A stretch of DNA of 64,000 bases. Origin: Tachypleus tridentatus (taxonomy: Eukaryota > Arthropoda > Merostomata > Xiphosura > Limulidae). Numbering within the stretch: the first letter of the stretch is position 1; each line of letters begins with the position of its first letter. The notes beneath the pieces were generated by a model that was given only the letters and a program-made list of their open reading frames with translations, was not told where the DNA came from and did no database searches. The translations under genes and the position numbers were made by a program. Below, one piece after another: positions 12,401-27,400 of the stretch. Where the stretch lies: NCBI RefSeq assembly GCF_004210375.1, contig NW_027467782.1:37871771-37935770 (forward strand), written 5' to 3'.

Positions 12401-15400
12401 AGAAAAAAATGAAAATGGTTAATCATTTTATTTTTTATTTTTATGTATATTTATAAAAGTAACTAAAGTGTAAAAATAAGTATCCTTTTAGTTTAGTTTA
12501 GGCAAAATAAGTAATAATAATATTTTTTCATGAGCAAGCAACTCACGAGTAAATTTAATTTATTAATGTAACGTGAGCTGAATGTTTCCCAGGTGATTAA
12601 CATCTTATAATGGTGGGATAATGGTTTAATTATAAGTAGATTTATTCTGCTATGAGCTTAAAACTTCTTGGGATAAAAGAATGTAGGTTTATGTTACAAT
12701 TTGAAGTCATTCTGGAAAGAAAAGATGGGTGCTTTTTTGGTTGTTTTTTCTGGTGCTTACGAGATAGCTAATATTGACTGATTCCATTTTGAGATAGGGT
12801 AAAGAAAATAACATGAACTATAAACTGTAAACATATGGAACCAGTGTGAGTTTAAAGGGCTGAGAGATGACCTGCAGCACCAAACCCTTGTGCACAAAAC
12901 ATAGATAGTAGCAGGATGACTTCACCATGGAAATGTGTAGATAGGCATTAGCAACATTAAACATGGTCAACAACATTCCCAACAAAAAAACACCAATATA
13001 GAATGAGGAATGACTCCACCGTGAACTGTGGAAGATTTAGGAATTGACTCAAATGAAAAGACTGATGACAATATGGGCACAACAAATATACAGAAATAAA
13101 CCTTAGTAAGAACTGAAACAACTCTCTCAATCACTCCAATGACCAACACATCTCTGATAACCATGGATGGAATGAAGTTAAAACATTTGAGGACTTGCAG
13201 GAAGTGAAATACTATAAGATGATGAAAAAAATGGTAGTGGATATGAGAAATGAATGATCAATTCTGATGCAAGGGCCTGTAGTACCCATGGATCTGTGGT
13301 AACGGTTTTCTACATGTACAAAAATTAATGTAGATGAGTCCCCACAGGACACAAAGGAATACAGTAGTCATTTACACTGCTGGCAATACTCCAATCAATT
13401 GAACATGGAACCCTGTAGATAAGGGCATAAAATATTGTAAGTAATGATGAAACAAGGGGTTGTTGTTAGGGTCAGGACAACATTGGAACTAGACCTCCTG
13501 TAAGAGCTGAGGAAAGTCAAGCAACCAACAACTAAGACGAATGCAGATGGGTGACATAAGCTCTTCAATATGAAGGGTCTGGAATGCCTGCAAAAATCAA
13601 GAGTTTGAGAAAAAGGACTCATATAACACATGGAGGTTGTCAGTAAGTAGACAAATGCCCTCTAATATGTTTCAATGAAATACCAGCCACGAAATTCAGG
13701 AAAGTGTTGAAGTCGACAACTGAAATGAGGAGAGAAAAAAAGTGTCCATACAGTAAATATTAGTGTTAGTTAAGGTCAAACAAATCCTACAAAACTGTGA
13801 TATATTCAGATCAAGCATAAACTTCTTTATGGAACATTTTCAGGAGCTGATCTATTCTCTGAGAGTCTAAACGTGTATCTACCTCATGATAATGAGTTAA
13901 ACATGCTGTTCTGACAAACATGGCAGACAAGACATAGCTGTCCCTTCACAAAACTGAGCAATAAACATCTCTTATATGAGCCTCAGTATCAGGGAATGGA
14001 GGGAGGACTAAGTACTCACCAAACTGAGCAGTAAACATCTCTATATGAGCCTCAGTATTAGGGAATGGAGGGAGGACTAAGTACTCACCTTCAGACCTTT
14101 CCACCCCCAAGGAAAACCCACCAAGTAATGACAAAAAACATGACACACTGAATGAACTAAGTAAAGAAAAGAAGTTGGTAAAGGTGATCAAAATTAGCCT
14201 CATTAGAAGCAAACAGATGAAAGGAAGGCACAAGAAAAAGCAAATCTAAATTCTCTCCAGAATGTCCAGGATCACCTAAAAGTTCAGCATCACAGTCCCC
14301 TGAAGATCACCACATCAAACCTATGTTTCCACTTTACTACAGATAAGGTCATGGACAGCCTCAACTAAGAGCGACTCCTTTCCCAATTTGGGAGCAATGT
14401 TATATATCAGAGGTGAGATAGGAGAGGCCTAATTTGTTTCCATGCTGGATACATTAATTCATGAATTCAAGCTGTAAACGTACATACCAAACAATTTTTT
14501 TTTTTTACTACATGAAAGTCAAATATAAAAACCTGAAAAAATGCATAAAATATCTTCAACAACTGTACTACATGCACCTGTTAAGAAATGTTTATATACA
14601 GTTTTAAAACAGAGGTCACATTGATGAAGATGAAAAGTGTAATGAGATAGATTTAAAGGTGAAATAAAACACTGGAGCAAAGGAGAAAAAAATCAAACCT
14701 ATACTTAGATGGACAAAGGAAAAGAAACCATAGCAGCTGAATAATAACTGTAAGGTAAGAAGATATAAATATATTTTGGAAATTTTATTTTTGATGTAAT
14801 GCAACTCACATTTGAACTAATTGTTTCTTTTTTTAAGAGGTATAAGATACTAATACTGCACTTATGTGGTTCTAATTTGAGATAACAATCATATGCATAA
14901 ATAAAATTTATTTATTTACTATTAGTTCAAAAAATGCAAGTCGACAGAAAACTGTTATAACTAAACACTAAAATTTGCCAGTAAAGTGCCAAAATAAATA
15001 GACTGCTGTAACATTTTTGTTAATTACAAATTCATCATTATAATCTTCACAAAAACTCAGATTCAAAGTAAATATTACAGTTTAGAAATACCAAATGTTA
15101 TGGTGTTTGATGAGAAAACATTTTTACTGCCTCAAATATAAAAATTTTTCACTTCAAGGTTAAATTCTTAATGCTTTTAAGTTCCAGAATCTTGTACTTC
15201 CAAATGTATACATTTAGAACATACAATGTTCATAATTTAACAGTTTCAAAGTTTAAAAAAGTGACATTTATAAATTAATAATTTTCAAATTTACTACATT
15301 ATAACATAATAGTTCAAAATTTTAAATCACAGCAAAATCCTGGAGCTTCCAATTTCACAATTTTGGCATTTCAAAATATTAAAAGAGGTACTTTAAATAA

Positions 15401-18400
15401 TTTCATCAAAAGTTTTACAAACAACTAAGAACAGTATCTGCTTTAATAATTACAAAAAATATTACCACTGAGATTTATATTTACTTTATTCCAGTGCCAC
15501 TTAGATTTTTCCACAAATGTCTCAGGTATGTTTAATACTGAAGCTTCTAGCAGACAACTATAAGCCCTCTGTTGATGACCACTTCTAAAAAACACAGGTT
15601 GAAAATACTATTCTGAAAATTAATGGACATGATTCATTGTACAGTTAATGGATTCTAATCATAATGTATGCAATATAATAATGCAATTAATTATTACATA
15701 ATTAATATAATTATGCAATTAATTATTACACAGATACTTCTTAGTTTTTAATAACAGTTAAATCTAATGATATAATTTAATTACAACTCATTCTTAAATA
15801 AATTCTTCACTTAGTGTATGGTACTAATTCTACAGTTATCAGATGAATTACTATCAAATATAATATTTATTCTAATGATTCAAATCTAGTACCAGTTCTG
15901 GACTTTAGCAGTGAACTTGAATACAAGCTATTAATATGCACAAGATTAGTTGATGAACACATGAAAGCTTCAAGCATGTCAAGAACTTGAAGTGGCTATA
16001 AAAATACACGAGTTAAAACAAAGAGCATTTATTATCATAAAAAAAACAAACCTAGATACAGCACTTACAGATTCCTGTACTAACAAACTTCCAAAACAAG
16101 CACTGAGAAACTAATGTCCCCATAAATTAAATCAATTATAGAAAGCATGGTGTCCTGAGACTCGTTGTTGAATGTTTATGCAAAGCTACACAAGAGCCAT
16201 CTGCACTAGCCTTCTCTAATTTTGAGTGATGAATTATATAGAAAGCAATTAGCCAATACCATTCACCACTAACCTTTGTCAGACTGAATAGTGGGACAGA
16301 CTGTCACAATATATAATGTTCCCACAGCTGAGAGGGCAAACATGTTCAGTAATGAGGTTCAATCCTGTAATCTGTAGATTACGAGCTGAAAAGCCTAATT
16401 ATCAAGTTTCAGATGTAATTTCTACATGACAGTTGCATGAAAGAGCCTTCTGTAATGGAGACTGTGCTGTCAGAATATTGTCAAGATGTACAATCGTTAG
16501 ACAGAGCACAACTATGTGGCAACATGAGCTGCAGTACTCCAACAAAATCATTGACTCATTCTCTGTGTTTGAATATTTTCAATAGGGGTATACAAGTTTA
16601 GATTGATTGATATCCTAGGTAGATTATGTATGATATCAGTAGTAACCAGATGTATACATTTATTCGTATTACCTTTTGTTATATGGGGTTCAAGTCCTAT
16701 TATTTTAGCATTACTCTAAGAAGAAAACTATATGTCAGAAATTTCTCTAAAAACACATATACAGGATATGTACACAATATTAAGTCAGAAAAGCATTTAG
16801 AAGCCAAAACAACTGTAATTAATTTGTATCAAATCACCTAACAGAGAGAGATCATATACAGCATCTTCTGTGGATTCCAATATGCTGTAGAAACATCAAG
16901 ACTAAAAAACACTAGAATTCAGAAATATAAGAGATACACAGTAACTGGTAAAAGTAATCTATTATGAAAGCCCACCATGCCACAGAATAATTCCACCTTA
17001 AAGTTCAGAAAACTGCTAGTGGGGTAATTGTCAAATTATCAATACAATATCATTTTCATATTCAAACCCAGTTCTGCACAAGAACCATATCAATCCACAC
17101 ACACACAAAATGTTATCCTCATCACCTCTTATGCCAGACTTACAGTCCCCTGAAACATGTATGTTGTATTTATTCACTTATGTACAGAAAATGTGAGATA
17201 GAAGAACATAATCAAATATCTATCAGATCAACTGAAACAAGCTTTAGTTTCATTACATCCATCAGTAGGCCTCCATATTTCTGTAAAGTTTGAGGTCTGT
17301 ACCCTCACGATTTTGGACATTTTGCTACTCTGGTATCAAGCTAATCCCTAAAAATTAAGCAACTTCAAAAATAATCTATTCTAAACAAAGTTCAATGGTT
17401 CTTACAATATTCTGAGTAATGGCACACATTTAAATCTCCATTATCATACTGTTGACAAAAAGAGAAATAAAAGCAATGCCAGATGGTGAACAAAATTATT
17501 TTTGAAACAGTATGATTTGGTTTGTAATGTCCTCTTTTGTTTGATCATTCCTGTATAAAACTTATGGACCTTATCTATGAAGATAGAATCATTTTAAATA
17601 TGAAGTTTTCTTTCAAAACTTATAACTGGGTTACAAATAATACATGTCTTTTAACTTGACATAATTTTAGGCTAAAGTGACAATGCATAATTAAAATATA
17701 TATGTAAAACGGCTGGTATGGGCAGAGAAAAACTCTATGTAGCAGGTTTTCTCACCATCATGGATCATAAATTATTTCTTTAACATTTTACTATGTGACA
17801 CTAACAACAGAATCAAAAAGTCAGATTTTGATGAGAAATACTCCCCCAACTTAACTCAGTAAACTGGATTACGAATTTGTTTTTTTTTAAATTGCATTTA
17901 GTTTAAATTTTCATCAGAAGCTTACAACCAAGGTGTGCAACTTGTATAAATTGTGAGACTAATATATAACTTTACTGTGATTATAAATTAAAATAATTTA
18001 ATAAACATGAATGATTCTGTTAATGTGAACAAAGTGTTAGAAGAAAATGATACCCCATAAACACATTATATAATATTCTCTCTGTGAGAATGTACATAAA
18101 AGCTCAATAATGTCTTACAAAGAATTAGAAATGAGTAATAACTTCTACATGCATGCACTGACAGGTTTAGGAACTTTTCAATGCGATATCTTCAGTATTA
18201 GTGGTGCAGGAAGGAGAGAAATAGGTGGAGTGCTTGACTAGACACGCAAAATTTACAACGAGGAATTTAAAGTATAAGAAGCTGCTAAAAGTGTTTCCCC
18301 CCTGCTGTCAAAGTCAGCTAAGTCTGTAAAGATTTAGGTCATGTCCTCACCAGAAAATTGATATAATAATTTACAGTTGCTATGCATGTAAAATATGTAA

Positions 18401-21400
18401 AAGTGGGGATGTTACAACACCTCCAGGTCTGATGCTTCTGAAATACTCCATACACATTTCAGAGAAATGTATGTTACTATATGATATTAATGAAAGAATA
18501 GATCAGATTAATAATCGACTGAAAAGTTAAAGGAACAGTACAGATGAGGTGATTACAAGAATTTATTTGCAGTGTAATAAAACCTACTTTCTGGCAAGTT
18601 TTGCACTTTGTAACCAGCAAGTTACGATTTCGTAATCAATCTTTTTGGTCTGCTCAGGAATGTTGTTCTTGGCTATTGTAAGGAGAACCCGGTACAGATT
18701 AAGAAGAGGTTCCTGATAACGAAGTGAGGACTGTAAAACAAAGAAGTTTAAAAAAAAAACACTCATGAATACAAAATATTATTTCTAATTCAGGATCTCC
18801 TCTACTAAGTACTGTTTAAAGGGAAGTTATATACAATTAACAAATATTTATAATCATAAAATATAATTTATCTAAATTTTAGCCTTTAAAATAAAGAATT
18901 AAGTAAAAATAGACAAATATTATATGAAAACCAATGAAACAGTTGTTATAATTAAAATGGTATATCTTTAAGTTTGGGTCATGGTATTTCAGTAAATTTC
19001 ATTTCTATATTACTTTTAATTATTTCTAGAGAGACAAACAGAACTATAAGTGCCTGTTCAAGGTTAGATTAATAAAATTTTAATCTTTGTTTTAATGTAG
19101 ACTTTGATTATTAGTATACTAATTATTTTAAAACGTTTGTGTATATGATCATTAAATGATTCTTTATTATTTATATTGTATAATCTGCTTTAAACAATTT
19201 ATGTTTTTTAAACTCAGAAATGTGTTCTCGTACCTAAAAAATGTACAATATCAAAGATATAAATGTTGAAGTTCTTATCATTAGAGTAGCTGCTCCCGAT
19301 ATATAATGAGACACTTTTTTTTTAAAACAAGAATGATAAGTGCTTTCTATTTTTCTCTTCACATCTCATTTGGTATCTTTAAAGCTTTAAAGAAATAATC
19401 AGTAATGTATACAAACTATAAGTTAAATTATCAATATCATTAGATAAAAAAATCATTCCTAGCTTTTGAGACTGCAGTTTTTATATATTCTATTTGCAAT
19501 AAAAGTAAAACCTGAAACACATACTTGAACCAATTTTCTTCTTCCTCTCCACTCTTCTAAGAGTGGAGTTCAATCTACTGACTGAGGAGTAGCTTCCTTG
19601 AAATGAAGGGCAGAGACCTGTAAAAACTTAGACTGCTTTCTCCATATCTGTCAACATGTGTAGTCTGGAAGAAAAAACAAACACATACTCCCTAAAATCT
19701 TAACAAACTACATTTCAGTGTCTGACGAATACAGAAAAACTAGTATATATATATATATAAAAAAGTAAACTAACAAAAGAAAAACACAACTGAGATAGAG
19801 AATCATGTTAAATATCTTTCTAAACCATTTAAACATTTTTTAGCATGAAAAAGAAAACACAGCTGAAAGCAGCATAATAAAAAAACATACTTCTAATTCA
19901 CTGTTACTAAGATAAAAGAATAATATCTGATGATATGATGATACCCCCAAATATAATGTAACATTTCCATGCAACTAGACATGGAAACAATTACATGGAT
20001 GGCTGGTTGATTTGGTGTTCTAGCAACCAGGCTATGTGCACCAAACATCTGGTTAAAAGTTAAAAGTAAAGTAAAATTATTAAAATTCATTAAAGGAAAT
20101 TAAAATAAAACAAAACAAAGTTACATTTTGAATTAAAACACAAATAGCATTAAATCCAACTTTTACATCTAGTCTACAGCAGTAAGAAGAAAACTACAGT
20201 AATACAAGTTGTGAAGGACTTTTTATAGCATAATTATAATTATCATAACTTGCCAGAATGACCAACAGGTAGTTAAAAAGTAGCATTAGTCACCTGAAAT
20301 TGGTCTTTCCATTCCTGGTTTCAAGTTATTGGATGTTATGGCCATTTTCTAATTTTAGATTGAACTAGATGTACTTTGATCCTTAAAAGTGAATCACATC
20401 AAAAAAATGTCTAATATATAAAGTAAAAAAAAAAAACAAACTTAAATAGCATTAAAAAGATTAATAGACTTTAAACAACTAAAATCATTTCAAAGGTGGA
20501 CAATGTCACCATCGCCAATAACAATATCTAACAAATAAACCTTGGGACAAAACATGTTTAAAATGGTGCCATAATTAAGTCGTAATGACACCGAAACAGT
20601 AAAATGTGGCTTAATGTAACACACAATACATTGGTGCATCAGTCCCAGATAAAAGAAAACGATGAATTAAAAACTGTGACCAATGTGTAGTCTAGTTAGG
20701 ACAATTTCCTCTTTCCATTTCTGGTCCTTAAGAAAGCAAGATAGCCAAAGTCCAATAGCACGTTTTATTTAGAAAAGCTTGTTTTCACGTTGCTCACCCA
20801 AGTCGACTGCTAACTGGCATAGAGATGAGCCTTGAATACAGGACCATAGTCCACGTATGGAACAGAAACAGCAGTGATAGAGCCAGAGCAGACAGATTTA
20901 TCTGCAGTGTCACCAAGCTCGTTCCTGCAAATACCAATGTGGCCCAGTATCTAGAAACACTGGACAGAAGTAGATGTTAAAGAGAAATGGGCCAGTCGAT
21001 TTTGAATATCAGTAAGAACTAAGATGAAACAATTCAAGGACCAGTAGAGAACTAAGCGAATCAGTATAAATTGTACAATTTTAGTACTGCTTAGCTTCTG
21101 TGTGATACAGGACAAGAGAAATGACATACAGTTCAGCAGTGAACACAGAAACTGTAGAGAGGATTCTCTGCACAACCACCAAACCATGGCTGAGCCCACA
21201 GAGTCACCTGATTTTGAACCATCTGTATAAATAGGAATGGAAGGGTGGTTTGAAAGATGTTCTGCAAATAACATACAGTATTTCAAATCAGGAGTGTCTG
21301 CTTTTCTCAGATGACTTAAAGAAAGGTTACATCTTGGGACTGTAATAGCCATGGTAGGATGAGCTGACCAGTGGATACAGCAAATGTTTCCAAGGATAGA

Positions 21401-24400
21401 CCCAATTCATCCAACTGTACTTGGATACAAAGGCCAAAAGGAGCAATGGCTGATTGTCTATTTTGCAAAAGCATGGCCCACTGAGGAAGGAAAACATAAT
21501 CCCAGGTGGAATGTTATGGTAAGGACTGAAGTTTTGAAGCATACAGTAAAGACAGTTGCAAACGGCAGAGGTGCAAAGAAAGTTCATGAGATTCTACGTA
21601 TAAGCTATGAACAGGGAAGTGCTGAAAGCCCTGGTGCAGAGCTGAAGTCCCTGATGATGATCTTGAAGGCCAAGGTGCTGGCAGAGCCATAGACCAGTGA
21701 TCCATACTCTAGTTTTGATCAAGTAATAGCCTGATATATCTTTAGCAAAGAACATTGATCCACTCCCAAGATGTGCAAGAGTGGACGTGGAGGATGTTCA
21801 GTGCTCTTGTACATTTGACCTGTAGCTGCTTGGTATGTGTTATGAAGCTCAGCTTTCAGTCAAAGATAAGTCCACAGTTAGCACAACTTCACCAATATTG
21901 AGTTCAGGATCAGGGTGAATACCCCATTGGTGGCAAAAGTGCATACAAACAGTTTTAGAGAGAGAGAATTAAAACTGTTTGCAGTGATCCACTTCAGAAA
22001 ACAATTGAGGGCAGTTTGTAGCTGTCGCTCAATATACTGCATGTTTGATGATTGACATGAAATGTGAAAGTCATTGACATAGAGACCGTATGCAACAGTA
22101 AGAGGGAGTAGTTCAGTGATGGCATTAATCTTTATACTGAAAAATGTGTCACTCAAAACACAGCCCTGAAGAACTCCAAGTTCCTGTAGATAAAAACGGG
22201 AATGTGTTGAACCCACATGAACTTGGAATCACCTGTCCATTAAAAATTTTTTAATAAACATGGGTAAATGGCCAAGTAACCCATATATATGGAGGTCTCA
22301 TGAAATGCCATACCTCCATGTTGTGTCACAAGCCTTCTCAATATCAAAGAATATTGATACAAGATTTTGTCATTTGAGAAAAGCTTCTCTGATTAATGTT
22401 TCAGGTTGAATCAAGTGGTCCATGGTGGAGCACTGTCGTTAGGACACACACTGGGTGGGCGAGAGGAGGTTATTTTCTTCAAGGAACCAAACAAGACGAG
22501 CTTTAACTATCCTCTCTGAGGTCTTACAGAGACATTTCATCAAAGCAATTGGATGGTAGTTTGAAGGAATCTTCGGATCCTTCCCAGGCTTAGAGAAAGA
22601 TGGGAATATAGCTCAGTGCCAGGCATCAGGAAAACATTCTCCTGCCAGATCTGGTTGAAAACAATAAAAAAAACAGCAAGAGAAGCAGGAAAGAGATAGC
22701 ACAGCATTTCATTGTGCACATCATCAGATCCAACCGAATGTACTGACAGACTGATGAAGAGCCAGTGTAAGGGGACGATTATAGTCACAGAGACAATCAG
22801 CTCAAAGGAAAGAAGTGATTACTCTGCCCAACTGGTGATAAAAGATATGTTGGTTGTGAACTTAATCCAAGAGTCCTTCTGGCTTTGACATATTACCCAC
22901 CAAGCATGTGCACGGGCCTGTTGGAAAGCGATGCGATTCGAGAATGTGGGATACCTATGAAAAGTATCCCACGTCCATTTTTGAGTCTTCTGTGCCATGT
23001 GGCAGGCAAGATTCCACCACAGATGATGATATTGTGGAAAATATGTCAAGGCTTTAGGAATACTTTGAGCAGCTTTCTGTACAATACAGTCAGTTATTGC
23101 TGTCACACAGTCATCTATTGATGGCATACAGATGATGGCAGGATCAAGTTCTGTAAGAACAGTAAAGAGAGCAAGTTTGCTTGATCCTTTTCCATTGGTG
23201 CACATGGGTTGGGTGGCATTGACCACAGCCAGTCTCTCTCAAAATTGTAGAAAAATTATCACTGCTGCATGGGTTATTGTCAACCCTCCACGAAAAGTGG
23301 GAGAATAGTGAAGGGGAGTAAATGGAGAGATCAAAAGCAGTAAAGAACTGACAAGATGCATGAAAATAAGTATAAGAACCACTATTGAAGAGAGAAAAGT
23401 TGTGATCAGAGAGCATACACTCTACGGAGTGACCCTCCCATCAATATCAGCACTTCCTCAGAGGGGACGATTTCCATTAAAGCCCCCCAGCATTAAAATG
23501 GAGATGGCAACTGTTTAATGAGAGCATCAAGGTCTGATTGATCATAGGTCTCTCTAGGCAACAGGTAGAGAGAACAAACAGTGATGATACGACACAAAGA
23601 AACACAAATGGCTACAGCCTCCAAGGGTGTGTTGAGTAACAAAGACAGGGTAAGCACATGCTGATCAACCAACAGTGCTACCCCTCCATGCACTTGTCCA
23701 TCACACAGCCTGTCATTTCTGTACAAAGAAAACTGCTGAAAGGTGATTGTATCAGCAAGTTTCAGAAAGATTTCCTGCAAGGAAAGACATACAGGATGGT
23801 AGGAAGAAATAAGTGTTTTGATGTCACCCAGATTAGAATGTAAACTTCAACAGTTTACATTGTATCAAGGTGGCTACTTTTATTTATGTTTAGGCAAATT
23901 GGGTGCAGACCATGTTTTATTTCTTTATTGTCTTTATTCGAGGGAGGTTTACCAACCTCAATGGATCCTACCCTGAGTTGATTGGGCAAGTCTTTGTTGT
24001 TAGAAGAGGATTCCAGTGACTTAGGGTGCAAACAAATGATCATTTTGCACCTTGGGAAAGGAGAAGAAAGTGTAACCAAAACCAAAGGAAGCAGATATTG
24101 GGGTTTGCTGAAATTAATGTTAGAGACAAAGATGGGTGTTGACATTGATTCATTAACTTTTTTAACCATGGATGTCAGAAGACTTTCTGTTTGTTTTGAG
24201 AATGATTCTTTTGGAGGTACAGAGAGATCTGTCTGCACTCCCACTGTAGTAGTGGAATGAAGTGCATCAGCATAAGTCAAACATAAAGTGGTAGATAGCA
24301 ATTTTCAAGCCTCAGGGCAAGTAATGTTTTGAATCGTCTTTAAACACTGTACCTTTTTATTCCTTCCAACCATTTAGGGCAAGAATAAAAGTAAGATGGG

Positions 24401-27400
24401 TGAGAGCCATTGCAAGTGATGCAACAAGGGTCTGTTTCATACTCAGAGGCACCATAATCCTTGCCACTGCAACGAGCACATGTCAAGGAACCAAGACATG
24501 ATGTCTCCAGTGATCAAATGGCTGACACCGGAACTATCCGAGAGGGTTTGGAATGTATGGCCGTACCTTGCAGTTAAAATAACCTGCCTTGTTGGTAGTA
24601 GGTGGATGCTGTGATGTAAATGTTAAAATGAGGACATTGATCGGCATCAAAATTCCATCTTTGGGAGTGGAGATACACCTTACTGAAGAAACTCCTTGTG
24701 GTGGGAGAAACCAGTGGGAATCTCTGACTCAGGATGTTCTTCAAATCCCTATCAACAATAACTTCTTGTTACGAATTCAAAGTTGAATGAGGCATAACCT
24801 CAATAGGTATATTGCCTTGGAATGTAAGAGGAATTCACTGTGCTCGAGATGTGGATATTTCTACCAATATGTCACAAGAGCGAATCCTTCTGACCAACTT
24901 TGGAGAGCCAGTGAGACCTTCTGGTCCCTTCTGAATGAAAAAGGGAGACATTTGCCCTAAAGGTTTGTCTGAAAGAAAATGTAGTATAATAAAATAAGGT
25001 ACAGAAGTTACAAATGTTAAAGATTGCTGCTCAGAATCTTCAAGATGTTATTGTTTACTCATAAACTGTTTTTCACTATTTTGGTTAACTTTTTATTTGG
25101 ATGGTCAATAATAAAAAATGAATTTATCGGTGTCCACTGTCCCCACCCACCATAAAGCCCTATGAGTGGATGGCATTACAATGCCAAACAAGAACACTGG
25201 AGCAACACCAGGGTTTCATGAGCACTATACCCAAACACCAGCATCAGATACAATGTCCACAACACCTGCTGAGAACATCCAACACTGGTACTTGGTTAAC
25301 CCTAGGCCAAGTGAACCAGCCAACTGACCCAAGGGGAGCCACCCCAAGGCTGCCCATCTACAGGAATTCAAGGCCACAGTGGTATGTTAGGGTTGGACCC
25401 CTCAACCATCAGGATCTTCTCCTCCTCTTCATGGGTCACCATGCACAACACACATGTTGGTGGATCTTTAGATCACAAAAGAGGTAAACTAAAAGAACAG
25501 AACCTCCCTGGGAGGTCCCTCACCAATCACAGGAATCCAGAATGAGGGGAACAACTACCTGAAGAAATCCACAATGGTAAATATTATTCATCATGTAACT
25601 ACACATGAAAACAATTACTTCAAGATATCCACAATGATATGTGCCTTTCTCCTTGTAATTAGACATTATAACAATTACTTCAAAGATATCCACAATGATA
25701 TGTGCCTTTCTCCTTGTAATTAGACATTAAAACAATTACTTCAAAGATATCCACAATATGTACCATTCTCCATGTAATTAGACATTAAAACAATTACTTC
25801 AAAAATATCCACAATATGTACCATTCTCCATGTAAGTAGACATTAAAACAATTACTTCAAAGATATCCACAATGATATGTACCATTCTCCATGTAATTAG
25901 ACATTAAAACAATTACTTCAAAGATATCCACAATGATATGTACCATTCTCCATGTAATTAGACATTAAAACAATTACTTCAAAGATATCCACAATGATAT
26001 GTACCATTCTCCATGTAATTAGACATTAAAACAATTACTTCAAAGATATCCACAATGATATGTACCATTCTCCATGTAATTAGACATTAAAACAATTACT
26101 TCAAAGATATCCACAATGATATGTACCATTCTCCATGTAATTAGACATTAAAACAATTACTTCAAAGATATCCACAATGATATGTACCATTCTCCATGTA
26201 ATTAGACATTAAAACAATTACTTCAAAGATATCCACAATGATATGTACCATTCTCCATGTAATTAGACATTAAAACAATTACTTCAAAGATATCCACAAT
26301 GATAACCATTCTCCATATCCACAATGATATGTACCATTCTCCATGTAATTAGACATTAAAACAATAACTTCAAAGATATCCACAATGATATGTACCATTC
26401 TCCATGTAATTAGACATTAAAACAATTACTTCAAAGATATCCACAATGATATGTACCATTCTCCATGTAATTAGACATTAAAACAATTACTTCAAAGATA
26501 TCCACAATGATATGTATCATTCTCCATGTAATTAGACATTAAAACAATTACTTCAAAGATATCCACAATGATATGTACCATTCTCCATGTAACCTCAGAA
26601 CTTTTATATTTTTGCTTCTTCAGTTTATTTTGTGCCCATTACTTTAAGACTTTTGTCAATATGATTGTTAATCCTTTGTTAGTTACTTTCATTTAAACTC
26701 TTATTTCTTAATTCTGTAAGCATGAAATGCATCACTTTTCTTATAATGTGATAAAAACAGTTACGTGAGAACATTATATCTACCTTGGTACATACAATTT
26801 ATCTTGTAAATAGAAATAAAATTAATTGCAATCACTTGATACCATGGTGGAATCCACACTGGTATTAACTATTCCCTTGTAAGTAGATATAAAAAATTAC
26901 TGAAGAACATGATAACATGTATGGTGATTTATACTTTTATATAAATGGAGATTTAATATAATTACCTGAGAATGTGACTGTATCCACCATTTTCCATGGA
27001 GGCTGCTGATAAAGGTCCCATCTGCTGAGTTCTTACAATTTTACACTATGTGAGATAGTCAAGGGTGGAACAAAATTTACCACATCAATCCAAAAAGTAT
27101 TTTGAATATTTCCTAGAGACATGAATAATCTTTAAGTGACATGCCTCTTCACTTCTTCCAAATACATTTACATTACTAACATATAAAAAAAAATATATAT
27201 TGCACTTGAATGTTGGAAATACATCTTTGCTAATTAAAGCATTTATTTTCTTATTGAGATACAAAAGTTTATTTATACTATGATTATACTTTAAAACTCA
27301 GGAAGGAAACTAAGTTTTCTCAAGAACTTTGCTATAATGTTGTGTATGATTATAACCAATGGCAAAAATCAAAATTAATTGAAAATTTATGTTACAAGAT

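Larger units (their letters stand above)
19985..25550 (-). mobile_element. Jockey/I-type LINE, copy 1, near full length, decayed
   Basis: On the minus strand, from right to left: a 5' region (about 25550-24600); an ORF1 remnant; an ORF2 endonuclease; a reverse transcriptase; an RNase H; and an AT-rich 3' end. ORF1 has a zinc-knuckle pattern C-x2-C then C-x3-(S)H-x5-C near 24480-24370 and a T-T-T-V-G-V-Q-T-D segment at 24240-24300. The endonuclease shows L-Q-E-I-F-L-K and the S-D-H-N-F motif (near 23405). The RT shows V-L-Q-G-C-V-L-S and L-Y-V-N-D-F, where the usual Y-x-D-D has lost one Asp. The RNase H shows I-Y-T-D-G-S-K-S-G near 21225. Several frame breaks are present. A second copy lies at 57.5-62.8 kb. 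Confidence 0.85.

Noticed and set aside
25561..26592. Regular repeats resembling a CRISPR array
   Set aside because: The 61-bp units are head-to-tail with no unique spacers, and the setting is a eukaryotic intron. It is a minisatellite.
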